Shown here: piece after piece, positions 55,146-63,789 of the stretch
Layout: each line of letters begins with the position of its first letter
How positions within the stretch are numbered: the stretch's first letter is position 1
Source of the DNA: Endozoicomonas sp. NE40
Lineage (GTDB): Bacteria > Pseudomonadota > Gammaproteobacteria > Pseudomonadales > Endozoicomonadaceae
Direction: 5' to 3'
NCBI RefSeq assembly: GCF_040549045.1
Contig: NZ_JBEWTB010000002.1
Location: forward strand, 3,042,501 to 3,106,500
DNA: 64,000 nucleotides
Notes under the pieces: model-generated
What the model was told of the DNA's origin: nothing
Databases searched by the model: none
Seen by the model: only the letters and a program-made list of their open reading frames with translations
Translations under genes and position numbers: made by a program

Positions 55146-55308
55146 GGCAGTACTCAATGCACTGGAGTTTGGTGTAGGAGGTAACCAGCCTCCCCTCGCA
55201 GTGATTTCAGGGTACACCGGTATTTTCCTGATCGGAATAAGGGATATACGTATTAATTATTTCAATAATGCTCTTAAGAACTGACAACACCAGTCGTTTT
55301 CTCAATTA

Positions 55309-55342
55309 GTACATGATTTCAATGAATGCGACCTTCATGTAC
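55309..55342 (+). promoter_or_regulatory. inverted repeat in the flagellin leader
   Basis: GTACATGA (55309-55316) and TCATGTAC (55335-55342) are perfect inverted 8-mers separated by 18 bp, about 65 bp before the flagellin ATG. They could be a dimeric regulator site or an mRNA hairpin in the 5' leader. Confidence 0.4.
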
Positions 55343-55404
55343 CCGGACACAAAGTATTTCGAAAGCGTAATGCTAGATCCTGTTAAGATGTACTGGAGTA
55401 GGTA

Positions 55405-56568
55405 ATGATCACCATTAACTCAAATGCTTCTGCCATGATGGCGCAGAACAACCTGTTTAAGTCCCAGGCCGCCCTGACCGGCAACATGCAGCAGCTGTCT
55501 ACCGGCCTGCGCATCAACTCCGCTTCCGACGACGCTGCGGGTCTGCAGATTTCCAATCGTATGGAAACGCAGATGAACGGTCTGTCCGTTGCTCAGCGCA
55601 ACGCGAACGACGGTATCTCCATGGCTCAGACTGCTGAAGGTGCCATGACCGAGAACACCACCATTCTGAACCGTATGCGTGATCTGTCTTTGCAGTCTGC
55701 TAACGACACCAACACTTTGGAAGATCGTCAGGCGATGCAGAAGGAAGTAAAGTCTCTGGTAGAAGAAGTGGATCGTATTGCTGAGACTACTAACTTCGCT
55801 GGTATTAACCTGCTGGATGGTTCTGTTAGCAAAGAGAACGGTGGCCTGTCATTCCAGATCGGTTCCAATGCTAATGAAACCATCGAGTTTAGTATTGCTG
55901 ATATGTCTGCTTCTGCACTGGAAGGTGAAGTGGTAACTAACGTTGCTACCTTTGAAGCTGCTGAGGTGACTGCTCTTCTGACTCAGGTAAACCCGGATGG
56001 TACTCCAGGTAATGATGGTGATGACGTAACCATTAACTTTGATGGTGAAGCTGTAGTTATTGACGGTGTTGAGGAAGGTGATACTGAATATACTGCAGAG
56101 ACTCTGGCCAGTGCGATTAACAAAGGTATCGCTGATGCCAGTATCTCTGGTGTGACTGTTCATGAATCTGAAGGTGCGTTCTCTATCGTATCTGATGAAG
56201 AAGGTGTCGTGATTACTGGCGACCTGACAGGAACAACTGCCGAAAACAAGCAAACTCTGAGCCTGAAAGATATCGATATTACTTCTACTCTGGGTGCTCA
56301 GCAGGCTGTTCAGATTCTGGACGGTGCTCTGGCTCAGGTTGATGACCAGCGCGCCAACCTCGGTGCCGTCCAAAACCGCCTGGAATCCACCATCTCTAAC
56401 CTGTCCAACATCGAAGAGAACCTGGGTGTTGCCCAGTCCCGCATCCTGGACGCTGACTTCGCTTCCCAGACTGTGGAGATGACCTCTAACCAGATGCTGA
56501 TGCAGGCAGGTACTTCTGTTCTGGCACAGGCTAAAGGCATGCCACAGTACGCGACCATGCTGCTGTAA
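55405..56568 (+). CDS. fliC: flagellin
   Basis: 387 aa. The N-terminal D0/D1 region (1-140) begins MITINSNASAMMAQNNLFKSQ and contains LSTGLRINSASDDAAGLQIS; the C-terminal D1/D0 (about 305-387) contains QDRRANLGAVQNRLEST-like 'DDQRANLGAVQNRLESTISN' and ends QYATMLL. The middle (165-300) is an acidic variable domain rich in Asp/Glu/Thr/Val. It forms the filament after flagellar secretion. RBS ggag-taggta precedes the ATG. It stands alone with no other flagellar genes in view. Confidence 0.95.
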   Translation: MITINSNASAMMAQNNLFKSQAALTGNMQQLSTGLRINSASDDAAGLQISNRMETQMNGLSVAQRNANDGISMAQTAEGAMTENTTILNRMRDLSLQSANDTNTLEDRQAMQKEVKSLVEEVDRIAETTNFAGINLLDGSVSKENGGLSFQIGSNANETIEFSIADMSASALEGEVVTNVATFEAAEVTALLTQVNPDGTPGNDGDDVTINFDGEAVVIDGVEEGDTEYTAETLASAINKGIADASISGVTVHESEGAFSIVSDEEGVVITGDLTGTTAENKQTLSLKDIDITSTLGAQQAVQILDGALAQVDDQRANLGAVQNRLESTISNLSNIEENLGVAQSRILDADFASQTVEMTSNQMLMQAGTSVLAQAKGMPQYATMLL

Positions 56569-56591
56569 TTTCACTTTTAAAAGTGATTGTG

Positions 56592-56622
56592 AAAAGGCGA
56601 ACTTTATGTTCGCCTTTTTGTT
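56592..56622 (+). terminator. terminator of the flagellin gene
   Basis: AAAAGGCGAAC-TTTAT-GTTCGCCTTTTTG forms a compact stem with a U-tract 25 nt after the stop codon. Confidence 0.9.
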
Positions 56623-56796
56623 ATGTGCTTCCCTGCCCTGTATTCCGATGCGCCCAGAATTGAGAAGGGCTGTTTCTCTATACCTGCTAAGGTGTAATGG
56701 GGCTGGCGTTCGGTCATTAAACATTACGGACAGCGGTAGCTCAATAGATCTGGCCATTGACCGACACATTTACAGAGTGATCATCAGGAAAACAAC

Positions 56797-58272
56797 ATGT
56801 CTCACCCCCCTTCGGAAGATGAAGCACCTACGGTTGACACAGAACTGGGAGCGACCCGCTGGCTTATTGGTTTTGTGTCGGGGGTCTTATTGCTGGGAAT
56901 CACCCTGTTTGTTCCTGCTCCGGAAGGTATGAGTGACCCTGCCTGGCGCTGCGCTGGCCTGGCGATGATGATGGCGGTGTTCTGGTCCACTGAAGCTCTG
57001 CCAATACCTGTCACTGCACTGTTGCCATTGCTGCTGGCACCGTTACTGAACCTTTCCGGTCTCGACAAGGTGGCTGCTCCTTATGCTCATCCGGTCATTT
57101 TTCTGTTTATGGGCGGGTTTATACTGGGGCTGGCCATGGAGCGCTGGAACCTGCACCGACGCATTGCCCTGCATACCATGCTGGCCTGCGGTACCGGAGA
57201 GCGACGTCAGGTGACAGGGTTTATGGTGGCTACGGCGTTTATCAGCATGTGGGTTTCCAATACCGCTACTGCCATTATGATGTTGCCGATCGGCATGTCG
57301 GTCATTGCCATGATGCGGGATCACCACCAGAATCAGGGTGAATTTCCCGGCGCACTGTTACTGGCGATTGCTTATGGCGCTTCCATCGGCGGCTTTGCCA
57401 CTTTGATTGGCACACCGCCTAATGCATTGCTGGCTGCCTTTTTGCAGGAACAGTATGGCATTGAGCTGGGTTTTGCCCAGTGGTTGATCATTGGTGTGCC
57501 GACCAGTGTGTTGATGCTGATAGTGACTGGCTGGTGGCTGAGTCGTGGCGGCTACAACCTGCGTACGGAAGACAACGAAACGGTAAGGCATTCCCTGAAA
57601 CAGCAGCTGACTGAAATGGGGGGGCTTTCGCGAGCTGAAAAGGCAGTTGCCACTATTTTCCTTCTGACGGCAGCTGGCTGGATATTCCGACCATTAATTC
57701 TTCGGCATTTTCCCGGTATTCCTCTGACAGACACAACAATTGCCCTGTGCGGTGCCATTGCCCTGTTTGTTATACCGGTACGCTGGAAAAATTTGGCGTT
57801 TCTGATGGGATGGAAAGATATTCAGCGACTGCCCTGGGACGTTTTATTGCTCTTTGGTGGAGGCTTGAGTCTGGCAGCGATGATCCGCAAAACCGGCCTG
57901 GCTGAATGGATCGCCGGAAATATGAATATCCTGGAAGGTATGCCTTTATTAATGGCGATCGGGCTGGTGGTGACGGTGATTATTTTCCTGACTGAAATTA
58001 CCAGCAATACTGCTACCACGGCTGCCTTTCTGCCCCCGCTGGGCGCCCTTGCTGTTTCGCTGGGGATGGACCCGCAGATGCTGGCCATACCGGCTGCCAT
58101 TGCAGCCAGCTGTGCCTTTATGCTTCCTGTTGCGACACCACCAAACGCGATCGTGTTTGGTTCCGGTCTGTTGTCGATCCGGCAGATGGTACGCAGTGGC
58201 CTGATTCTCAATCTTGCCGGAATAGCGATCATTACTGGTTTATGTTCGCTTCTGGTCGGTAAGATTTTTTAA
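56797..58272 (+). CDS. SLC13/DASS family sodium-coupled anion symporter (third copy)
   Basis: 491 aa, about 12 hydrophobic segments. The DASS motifs are WVSNTATAIMMLP with LIGTPPNALLAAF in the first half and ITSNTATTAAFLP with VATPPNAIVFGSG in the second, so both SNT motifs are intact. It is more distant from the two copies at 4.8-8.9 kb than they are from each other. The acidic N-terminal 20 residues are cytoplasmic. Expected substrates are dicarboxylates, citrate or similar anions. Confidence 0.9.
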   Translation: MSHPPSEDEAPTVDTELGATRWLIGFVSGVLLLGITLFVPAPEGMSDPAWRCAGLAMMMAVFWSTEALPIPVTALLPLLLAPLLNLSGLDKVAAPYAHPVIFLFMGGFILGLAMERWNLHRRIALHTMLACGTGERRQVTGFMVATAFISMWVSNTATAIMMLPIGMSVIAMMRDHHQNQGEFPGALLLAIAYGASIGGFATLIGTPPNALLAAFLQEQYGIELGFAQWLIIGVPTSVLMLIVTGWWLSRGGYNLRTEDNETVRHSLKQQLTEMGGLSRAEKAVATIFLLTAAGWIFRPLILRHFPGIPLTDTTIALCGAIALFVIPVRWKNLAFLMGWKDIQRLPWDVLLLFGGGLSLAAMIRKTGLAEWIAGNMNILEGMPLLMAIGLVVTVIIFLTEITSNTATTAAFLPPLGALAVSLGMDPQMLAIPAAIAASCAFMLPVATPPNAIVFGSGLLSIRQMVRSGLILNLAGIAIITGLCSLLVGKIF

Positions 58273-58616
58273 AGGGTGAGATAGTACAGGTAGCCTGCCA
58301 TGCCTGCCCAGCTCAGGCCAAGCAATACCCAGGGTAATTTGCTTTGTCGGTAAACGACAGCGGTTGTTGTCTCGGTGATTTTTTCAACGACAGGTTCGCT
58401 TTCCTTGTGGCGTTTAATCGTCTTCAGACGTCGATCCAGTTCCCGTGCTTTAGCTTTCTGCTGTTTTTTGTACTGGTCAATGCCTTTCTGGATGCCCATG
58501 GCAATCAGGCGGGTCTGTTCCTTGGTCTGTCCGGGTTTCTGGGTAGCCCTGGCAATCTTTAACGCTTCTTCTCTGGTTTCAGCAGAAACTGCCGGTTTTT
58601 TTGTGGTTTTAGCCAT
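58269..58616 (-). CDS. DUF2956 membrane-anchored protein
   Basis: 115 aa from ATG 58616; the frame continues upstream, but MAKTTKKPAVSAETREEALKI is the family start. Core: IARATQKPGQTKEQTRLIAMGIQKGIDQYKKQQKAKARELDR, then a charged linker and a C-terminal TM helix (LPWVLLGLSWAGMAGYLYYL). The role is unknown. The stop overlaps the third transporter gene by 4 nt (convergent). It lies 13 nt downstream of a GNAT gene and may form an operon with it. Confidence 0.85.
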   Translation of the reverse strand: MAKTTKKPAVSAETREEALKIARATQKPGQTKEQTRLIAMGIQKGIDQYKKQQKAKARELDRRLKTIKRHKESEPVVEKITETTTAVVYRQSKLPWVLLGLSWAGMAGYLYYLTL

Positions 58617-58629
58617 AAGTCTGTTGGAG

Positions 58630-59133
58630 TTACCTGGTAATGGTTTTGTAGAGGCTGAATCCCCGGGCCTGATAGTTCGCCAGAGCGTCAGGGTGATCCT
58701 TTGAACAGGTGTTGACCTGCACCCGCTGAGCGCCCCATTGCCAGGCCGCCTCAATGGCAAAGCTCAGAAAGCCTCCACCATACCCACGGCCAACAAAACG
58801 GCTGGCCAGACCAAAGTAGTCAAGCTCGACGACATTGTCTTCATTTTTGCTCAGTTCAAAATAACCGGCGGGACTGTCATCGACGTAAGCGATCCAGGTT
58901 CGACGATCTGGAGCTTCTGCATAAGCCTGCCATTGCTCATCATCCCAGCTCAATTTGTCGGTCCAGTCCCAGTGGCATCCTACAAACTGGTAGAAAAAAC
59001 GGTTGATTTCAAACTGTTTCTCAAGGCATTCACGAATCTTGAAGCGAGCACCGGACAGAGGTTTTTTTACATGCTCATGCTCATGCTCCATAGCCAGATA
59101 CCAGATGGTGAAAGGAACTTGGGTCGATGTCAT
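58630..59133 (-). CDS. GNAT-family N-acetyltransferase
   Basis: 167 aa. The central ELSKNEDNVVELDYFGLASRFVGRGYGGGFLSFAIEAAW contains the acetyl-CoA loop (R/Q-x-x-G-x-G, here FVGRGYGG), and NTCSKDHPDALANYQARGFSLYK is the terminal 'A...Y...GF' box. The substrate is unknown. It is followed closely by the DUF2956 gene. Confidence 0.86.
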   Translation of the reverse strand: MTSTQVPFTIWYLAMEHEHEHVKKPLSGARFKIRECLEKQFEINRFFYQFVGCHWDWTDKLSWDDEQWQAYAEAPDRRTWIAYVDDSPAGYFELSKNEDNVVELDYFGLASRFVGRGYGGGFLSFAIEAAWQWGAQRVQVNTCSKDHPDALANYQARGFSLYKTITR

Positions 59134-59221
59134 AGAAGATTTCAGGGGCTACAGCTAAAGGTGGGAGAGTATCCTTGAAATCAGGGCAGGTTCCAAGTGG
59201 CGGGACGCACCCGCCCCTTTA

Positions 59222-59668
59222 TTATCTCTTTACCTTCAGCTTTGCCATTGGACAGCTCTGAAAACCGGCATTAACGACAAAATGTCCGCAAATCAGGTAA
59301 AACAGACTCATTACCGCCAGCATGACTGAAAAGGAGTTCACCATCACAGTCAGACTCCAGAAACCTTTAAACAGGAACAGATAAATGCCGAACAGGTAAG
59401 GCACATAGCTGCAGCGGTGCATAATCCGGGTCAGTAATTGCTTTTTTGGGTTGATTGTTTCCCCTCTGGCGAGCTGAATGTTCAACAGCAGAACCAGGGC
59501 AGAGAGAGCCGCCAGTGTGGCGATATTGAAGTCCATCAGAGCCCAGCCCCGGGTCAGAAAGGAGGTAGCAGAAATAACCGTCAGCAGACAAAGCAGTGCA
59601 ACCGCTTTGGGAGCATACTTCATAAAGGTGTCATTGCTGCTGGTCGTGTTGTTTAGTGATGTGTTCAT
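59222..59668 (-). CDS. small inner-membrane protein of unknown function
   Basis: 148 aa with four hydrophobic segments (about 20-38, 45-63, 88-110, 112-132) and a Lys/Arg-rich C-terminus (PMAKLKVKR). No family is recognised. GGAGAGG precedes the start closely. The gene stands alone. Confidence 0.65.
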   Translation of the reverse strand: MNTSLNNTTSSNDTFMKYAPKAVALLCLLTVISATSFLTRGWALMDFNIATLAALSALVLLLNIQLARGETINPKKQLLTRIMHRCSYVPYLFGIYLFLFKGFWSLTVMVNSFSVMLAVMSLFYLICGHFVVNAGFQSCPMAKLKVKR

Positions 59669-59787
59669 GGCGACCTCTCCTTTACAGATGACAACAAAAG
59701 CTAATGTCTATATTGACATTTATACCCTTGTGTCAGGTGTAAGGAATTGACGCTGAACAATAAAATAGTGGAAAGCCGAAATAAATG

Positions 59788-60204
59788 TCAGTTGTCGTAG
59801 AAGATCTGATCTAGCGCCTTTACATGCACCTGACCTTCCTCGGGATAAACGACGGTGTCATTCTGGTCGCGCTGACCGATAATCAGGTAACGACAGATGC
59901 CTTTAGAATGGTTAAGCAAGGCGTGCCCCCGGTCATCACCGGGCATAAAGCAGACATAGTCGCCAGCAATCATGTGAATGCACTCCTCGCCGTGCAGGAG
60001 GGTACATTCGCCTTCAACGATGAACAGATGCTCTTCTTCTGCGGTGTGAAAGTGCAGTGGCGTTGACTGTTTGCCCGGTTCAAGCTCCTGCATGCGGGTG
60101 GCAATGGCCAGTCCGCCTGCGCTGTCGCTCAGGCATTTGCTACGAACACCATACTGTTCACCATGAGTCCATTCGTCCCATTCGATCTCGTCAATATTGA
60201 TCAA
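59788..60204 (-). CDS. cupin-domain protein
   Basis: 138 aa. The metal-binding cupin motif 1, PLHFHTAEEEHLFIVEGEC (G..HxH...E pattern), and motif 2, DYVCFMPGDDRGHALLNHS, are both present, giving a single beta-barrel likely to bind a metal and a small ligand or sugar phosphate. The gene starts 4 nt after the rlmA stop, so they are co-transcribed. The substrate is unknown. Confidence 0.87.
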   Translation of the reverse strand: MINIDEIEWDEWTHGEQYGVRSKCLSDSAGGLAIATRMQELEPGKQSTPLHFHTAEEEHLFIVEGECTLLHGEECIHMIAGDYVCFMPGDDRGHALLNHSKGICRYLIIGQRDQNDTVVYPEEGQVHVKALDQIFYDN

Positions 60205-60208
60205 AATC

Positions 60209-61048
60209 TTAACTCTCTGCAGGTTGGTAGGCGATGGCGTAGAGTTTCATATCAATGCCACACTCAAGCGATGTCAGCTCAGACAGTTGTTGTTTTTGTG
60301 ACGGCTTTACATGCCAGTAGTGCGGTGTCATGGCCAACAGGTCAAGAATTAACTCTGACGAATCCAGTTTCATTGTACCTGTCACAGAACCTTTTTCCAG
60401 CAGGCTGAAATGCTCTGGCAACTGGCTGACCAGCTTGTCTACCGGATAGGGGCGAACTTCCTCATAGATAACCTGGCGCAGTGCATACAGGTGTTGTTCC
60501 CCTGGTGCCAGAACCAGGACTTTGCCACCAGGCTTGAGAACCCGGCTGAACTCTTTCCAGTCACAGCGGGAAAATACACTGATAATGACATCAACCTGAT
60601 TGTCCGTAACAGGAATGTCATTAACACTGGCAACCAGCCATTGAATGTCTTTGCTGCGACGGCAGCAGGCATGAATGGCAGGCTTGGATATATCAAAACC
60701 GCAGACCGATGCCTGTGGAAAAGCGTCGTGTAACAGGGCGGTGTAATAACCTTCGCCACAACCGGCGTCCAGAATTACGGGATGTTCAACGCCGTTCACT
60801 GCTGTCCGGGTGGCTTTTGACAGGGCGTCTACAACCGGCTGATAACAACCGCTGTCCAGAAAACGATGACGCGCCTGCACCATCTGCTTGTCATCTCCCG
60901 GGTGTTTACTGCGCATTTTATGGCTGGGCAGCAGGTTCAGATAACCCTGACGGGCGCGGTCGAAACGGTGATTGTTGGTACATGCAGCCCCGTTGTCTAA
61001 CTGTTGTAAAAGCTGCGAGCAGACGGGGCATTTCAGGTTGGCAGGCAT
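60209..61048 (-). CDS. rlmA: 23S rRNA (guanine-N1)-methyltransferase RlmA-type
   Basis: 279 aa from ATG 61048 (TTG 61060 is possible). The N-terminal zinc finger is CPVCSQ...CTNNHRF (CxxC...CxxxH), followed by DRARQGYLNLLPSHK and then the SAM-binding domain with ILDAGCGEGYYTALL (motif I) and KPGGKVLVLAPGEQHL. RlmA(I) methylates G745 in 23S rRNA helix 35. It is the first gene of the rlmA-cupin pair. Confidence 0.92.
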   Translation of the reverse strand: MPANLKCPVCSQLLQQLDNGAACTNNHRFDRARQGYLNLLPSHKMRSKHPGDDKQMVQARHRFLDSGCYQPVVDALSKATRTAVNGVEHPVILDAGCGEGYYTALLHDAFPQASVCGFDISKPAIHACCRRSKDIQWLVASVNDIPVTDNQVDVIISVFSRCDWKEFSRVLKPGGKVLVLAPGEQHLYALRQVIYEEVRPYPVDKLVSQLPEHFSLLEKGSVTGTMKLDSSELILDLLAMTPHYWHVKPSQKQQLSELTSLECGIDMKLYAIAYQPAES

Positions 61049-61137
61049 GTCGGTAGTCAAGTGCAGATTGTGAAAGGGCAGCCAGTGTACTGGTTTTTAA
61101 GGTCAGTTTCCTGCTTTTGCTTATTTCAACTATTCGC

Positions 61138-61398
61138 TTATTTCAACAAGGGATGCCCTTCGGGCAGCTGCCGTGAAATCCACAAAGCCAGTTTGTGTTT
61201 CATGTTCGGTTCGGATTCCTGTCCCTTGACCAGAGGTTGAATCAACTTGTCGTGTACCAGCAGGCGGTAAAGGTACTCGATTTTCTGGCGGGAAGAATCC
61301 GTTTCTTCAAACTTACCGGCTTTGCGCTTTTCAACATAGATGGCACCAATTCGCAGTGCTTCACGGACCAACTCGGTTTCGTTCTTAATTTTTTTCAA
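61138..61398 (-). CDS. DUF5062 small protein
   Basis: 86 aa from a TTG at 61398 (GAGG about 9 nt upstream). The frame continues to 61485, but the family sequence starts LKKIKNETELVREALRIGA and contains QKIEYLYRLLVHDKLIQPLV and MKHKLALWISRQLPEGHPLL. It is a helical cytoplasmic protein of unknown function, common in marine gammaproteobacteria. Confidence 0.8.
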   Translation of the reverse strand: MKKIKNETELVREALRIGAIYVEKRKAGKFEETDSSRQKIEYLYRLLVHDKLIQPLVKGQESEPNMKHKLALWISRQLPEGHPLLK

Positions 61399-61955
61399 CG
61401 CTCGTGCCTCGCAGTTATAAATGCTGATTTTTTTCAGAATAAGAGTACTCCTGCAGCGGGTCAAAGAAAAAAACGATATGAACATATCTGTCTATGCACA
61501 TTACGCATTGCTGAATAGCCTGAAGATCGCCTCAGGAGATGATGTTAGCCGCTTGTGGCATCTCGGCAGCATCTGACAAAAGCTGAACTCGTTGTGCTGA
61601 TAGGTTCAGGTATTAAAGTTGTTTTTGGCAGGGCTGTATAAAACATGGGTATTGCTATTTCGTAGAAATGTTTAAGCAGCTGCCTTGCTGTTTGAATATT
61701 ATATACATCTCTTGATTTGATGAATAAGTTCAAAGAATTTGATGCTTTCTGCAGAGGTTTTTAGTGCTCTTCTCGCTGATTTTATTGAATTTTATAGGGT
61801 TGATTAGAAAATGTCTTAACGTTGACTTGAGTCACAAAAGTCATCATTTTGGAAGAAAAGCCCACATGGGTGTTGCAGGTTGACTTTGAAGTTGTACATA
61901 ACTCGAAAAGTTTCAATGAATTGGCAAGTCATTTCTTCACACAGAAAGGAATACA
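61399..61955. other. 557-bp intergenic region upstream of the sulfatase
   Basis: AT-rich between the leftward DUF5062 gene and the rightward sulfatase. Short frames here look random. The segment 61815-61900 contains two TTGACT-type hexamers and AGTCAC/AAGTCA pieces that may belong to the sulfatase promoter, but no convincing -10 pairing was found. Confidence 0.4.
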
Positions 61956-63683
61956 ATGGACTTCACTCGATCTGCGTTTTTAACAGGGGCAGGGGCCTTA
62001 TTGACGGCAGCCGCCCTGTCTGTACAAGCTGCTACAGCGGTTCAGGCACAGCCAAATATTGTGTTTATCTTCTCAGATGATCACTCTACACGAGCAATCA
62101 GCTCCTACGGCTCTGACCTGGTACCGACTCCAAATATCGACCGGATCGCGAAAGACGGCGCCCTGTTCCAGAACTCCTTTGTTGCTAACTCTATCTGTCA
62201 GCCAAGCCGTGCTACCGTAATGACCGGTAAGCACTCTCATATGAATGGTGTGATAGACAACACTTCTCGCTGGAATACAAATCAGACTATTTTTCCCAAG
62301 CTGATGGAAGAGGCAGGCTATCAGACAGCTCTGATCGGTAAGTGGCACATGCAGCCAACGCCAGTGAATGAGTTTGGTTACTCTACCGTACTGAAGGGTG
62401 CGGGTGGTCAGGGAACGTTCTATCAGCCTGAGTTTATTAACAACAAAGGTGAAAGCTACACAGTAGAAGGTTATTCCGCAGACATTATCAGCGACAAGTC
62501 TATTGAGTGGCTGGAAAATACCCGAAACGACGACCAGCCTTTCCTGCTGAAAGTTCAGTACAAAGCTCCCCATACACCTCGCCGCCCATCACTTGAACAT
62601 CTGGAAACCTTTAAGGATCATGTGTTTCCGGAGCCAGAAACATTGCATGACGATTACTCCACCCGTGGTGATCATGCAGAAGAAGCCTGGATGGAACTGT
62701 ATGGTATGACCCATGAGGGTATTAACGCCTTCCCTCCAGTTGCTACGACCCCGGAACGTGCAAAAATCCGCGAAGACTGGTTTGCCAGCATGAACAAGCA
62801 CCAGCGCTGGGCGCATGACGACTGGATGAACCGCATGACTGAAGAGCAGCGTCAGGCATGGCACGATGCTTATGACGATATGAATGCGGAATACTGGGAA
62901 AAGATTCAGACCGAGCCTTATAAGCGTTTATACAGAAAGCTGACCCCTGAAGAAAAAATGCCCCGTACGAGCATGATGTATCAGCGCTTTATGAAAGAGT
63001 ATGCTGCAACGGTTGTCAGTATGGATGACAGCATTGGTCGTATTCTTGACTGGCTGGAAGAAAACGACGTGGTCGATAACACCATTGTTGTTTATAGCTC
63101 TGACCAGAGCTTCTTTATCGGTGAACACGGCTGGGCTGAAAAGCGTTATATGTATGAAGAAGGTCTGAAAATGCCATTCATCATTAGCTGGCCTGGTAAT
63201 ATCGAGCCGGGGTTAAGACCGGATGCAATGATCCAGAATATCGACTATGGTCCGACATTTATGGACGCTGCGGGACTGAAGGCTCCTGAGGAAATGCAGG
63301 GGCTTTCTTTCCTGGATGTTCTGAAAGGTGATATGACCGATGAGCAGTGGCAGGAAGGTCGCTCCCGTATTTACTACCACTACTATATGCAGGGCGCTCA
63401 TAACGTTCCTCGTCATGATGGTGTTCGTACGGAAGATTACAAGCTGATTCACTTCTATTCAGAAAACGACGGCAAAGGCCTGTTCGAAATGTACGACCTG
63501 AATACTGATCCGTATGAGATGAATAATATCTTTGAAAACCCTGAGTACAAAGAAGTTCGCGAAGCTATGATGAAAGAGCTGGAAGCTGCTCGCGATGAGT
63601 ACGAAGTACCTGAAGATGTTTACGTTGCTCCATACCCTTACATGAACGCGAAAGAACGTAAGCGTTTAGGTTACAACCGCTAA
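61956..63683 (+). CDS. secreted sulfatase (type I, formylglycine-dependent)
   Basis: 575 aa. A signal peptide (MDFTRSAFLTGAGALLTAAALSVQAATA) precedes NIVFIFSDDHSTRAISSYG (metal Asp-Asp, 41-42) and the sulfatase signature ICQPSRATVMTGKHSH, in which Cys81 in C-x-P-S-R is converted to formylglycine. Further conserved parts are GKWHM, FLLKVQYKAPHTP, SSDQSFFIGEHGW and KRYMYEEGLKMPFIISWPG. It cleaves sulfate esters, perhaps host or algal glycans; the substrate is not known. It is a single gene with a strong RBS (AGAAAGGA). Confidence 0.92.
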   Translation: MDFTRSAFLTGAGALLTAAALSVQAATAVQAQPNIVFIFSDDHSTRAISSYGSDLVPTPNIDRIAKDGALFQNSFVANSICQPSRATVMTGKHSHMNGVIDNTSRWNTNQTIFPKLMEEAGYQTALIGKWHMQPTPVNEFGYSTVLKGAGGQGTFYQPEFINNKGESYTVEGYSADIISDKSIEWLENTRNDDQPFLLKVQYKAPHTPRRPSLEHLETFKDHVFPEPETLHDDYSTRGDHAEEAWMELYGMTHEGINAFPPVATTPERAKIREDWFASMNKHQRWAHDDWMNRMTEEQRQAWHDAYDDMNAEYWEKIQTEPYKRLYRKLTPEEKMPRTSMMYQRFMKEYAATVVSMDDSIGRILDWLEENDVVDNTIVVYSSDQSFFIGEHGWAEKRYMYEEGLKMPFIISWPGNIEPGLRPDAMIQNIDYGPTFMDAAGLKAPEEMQGLSFLDVLKGDMTDEQWQEGRSRIYYHYYMQGAHNVPRHDGVRTEDYKLIHFYSENDGKGLFEMYDLNTDPYEMNNIFENPEYKEVREAMMKELEAARDEYEVPEDVYVAPYPYMNAKERKRLGYNR

Positions 63684-63705
63684 AACAGCTTTATCTGTTG
63701 CTTCC

Positions 63706-63738
63706 TGAACCGGGGGGGGGCTTCCTCCCGGTTTTTTG
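63706..63738 (+). terminator. terminator of the sulfatase gene
   Basis: AACCGGG...CCCGGTTTTTTG forms a stem with a G-run in the loop, about 25 nt after the stop codon. The run of nine or ten G is a possible sequencing-length error site. Confidence 0.8.
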
Positions 63739-63751
63739 TTTTTATAAATGC

Positions 63752-63780
63752 AGAGGCAAGGTGCATGTTATGCACCTTGC
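63752..63780. repeat. hairpin between the sulfatase and trpB ends
   Basis: GGCAAGGTGCAT-GTT-ATGCACCTTGCC is a perfect 12-bp-arm hairpin 10 nt past the trpB stop codon on the minus strand. No direct T-run follows, so termination is uncertain. Confidence 0.6.
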
Positions 63781-63789
63781 CGTTGTTGG

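Larger units (their letters stand above)
54816..55404. other. 589-bp region without a recognised gene
   Basis: It contains the dinJ promoter region, unrecognised short frames on both strands (one plus-strand frame near 54950-55080 reads KLLAGKVQKTIIQDVKQKVSR and may be a gene fragment), a GNRA-loop hairpin at 55118-55145 and a spaced inverted repeat in the flagellin leader (55309-55342). No flagellar-type sigma-28 promoter was obvious by eye. Confidence 0.45.

Noticed and set aside
63706..63780. Small RNA gene after the sulfatase
   Set aside because: Two hairpins occur in tandem, but the first is a normal terminator and the second lies next to the trpB stop; no promoter is evident.
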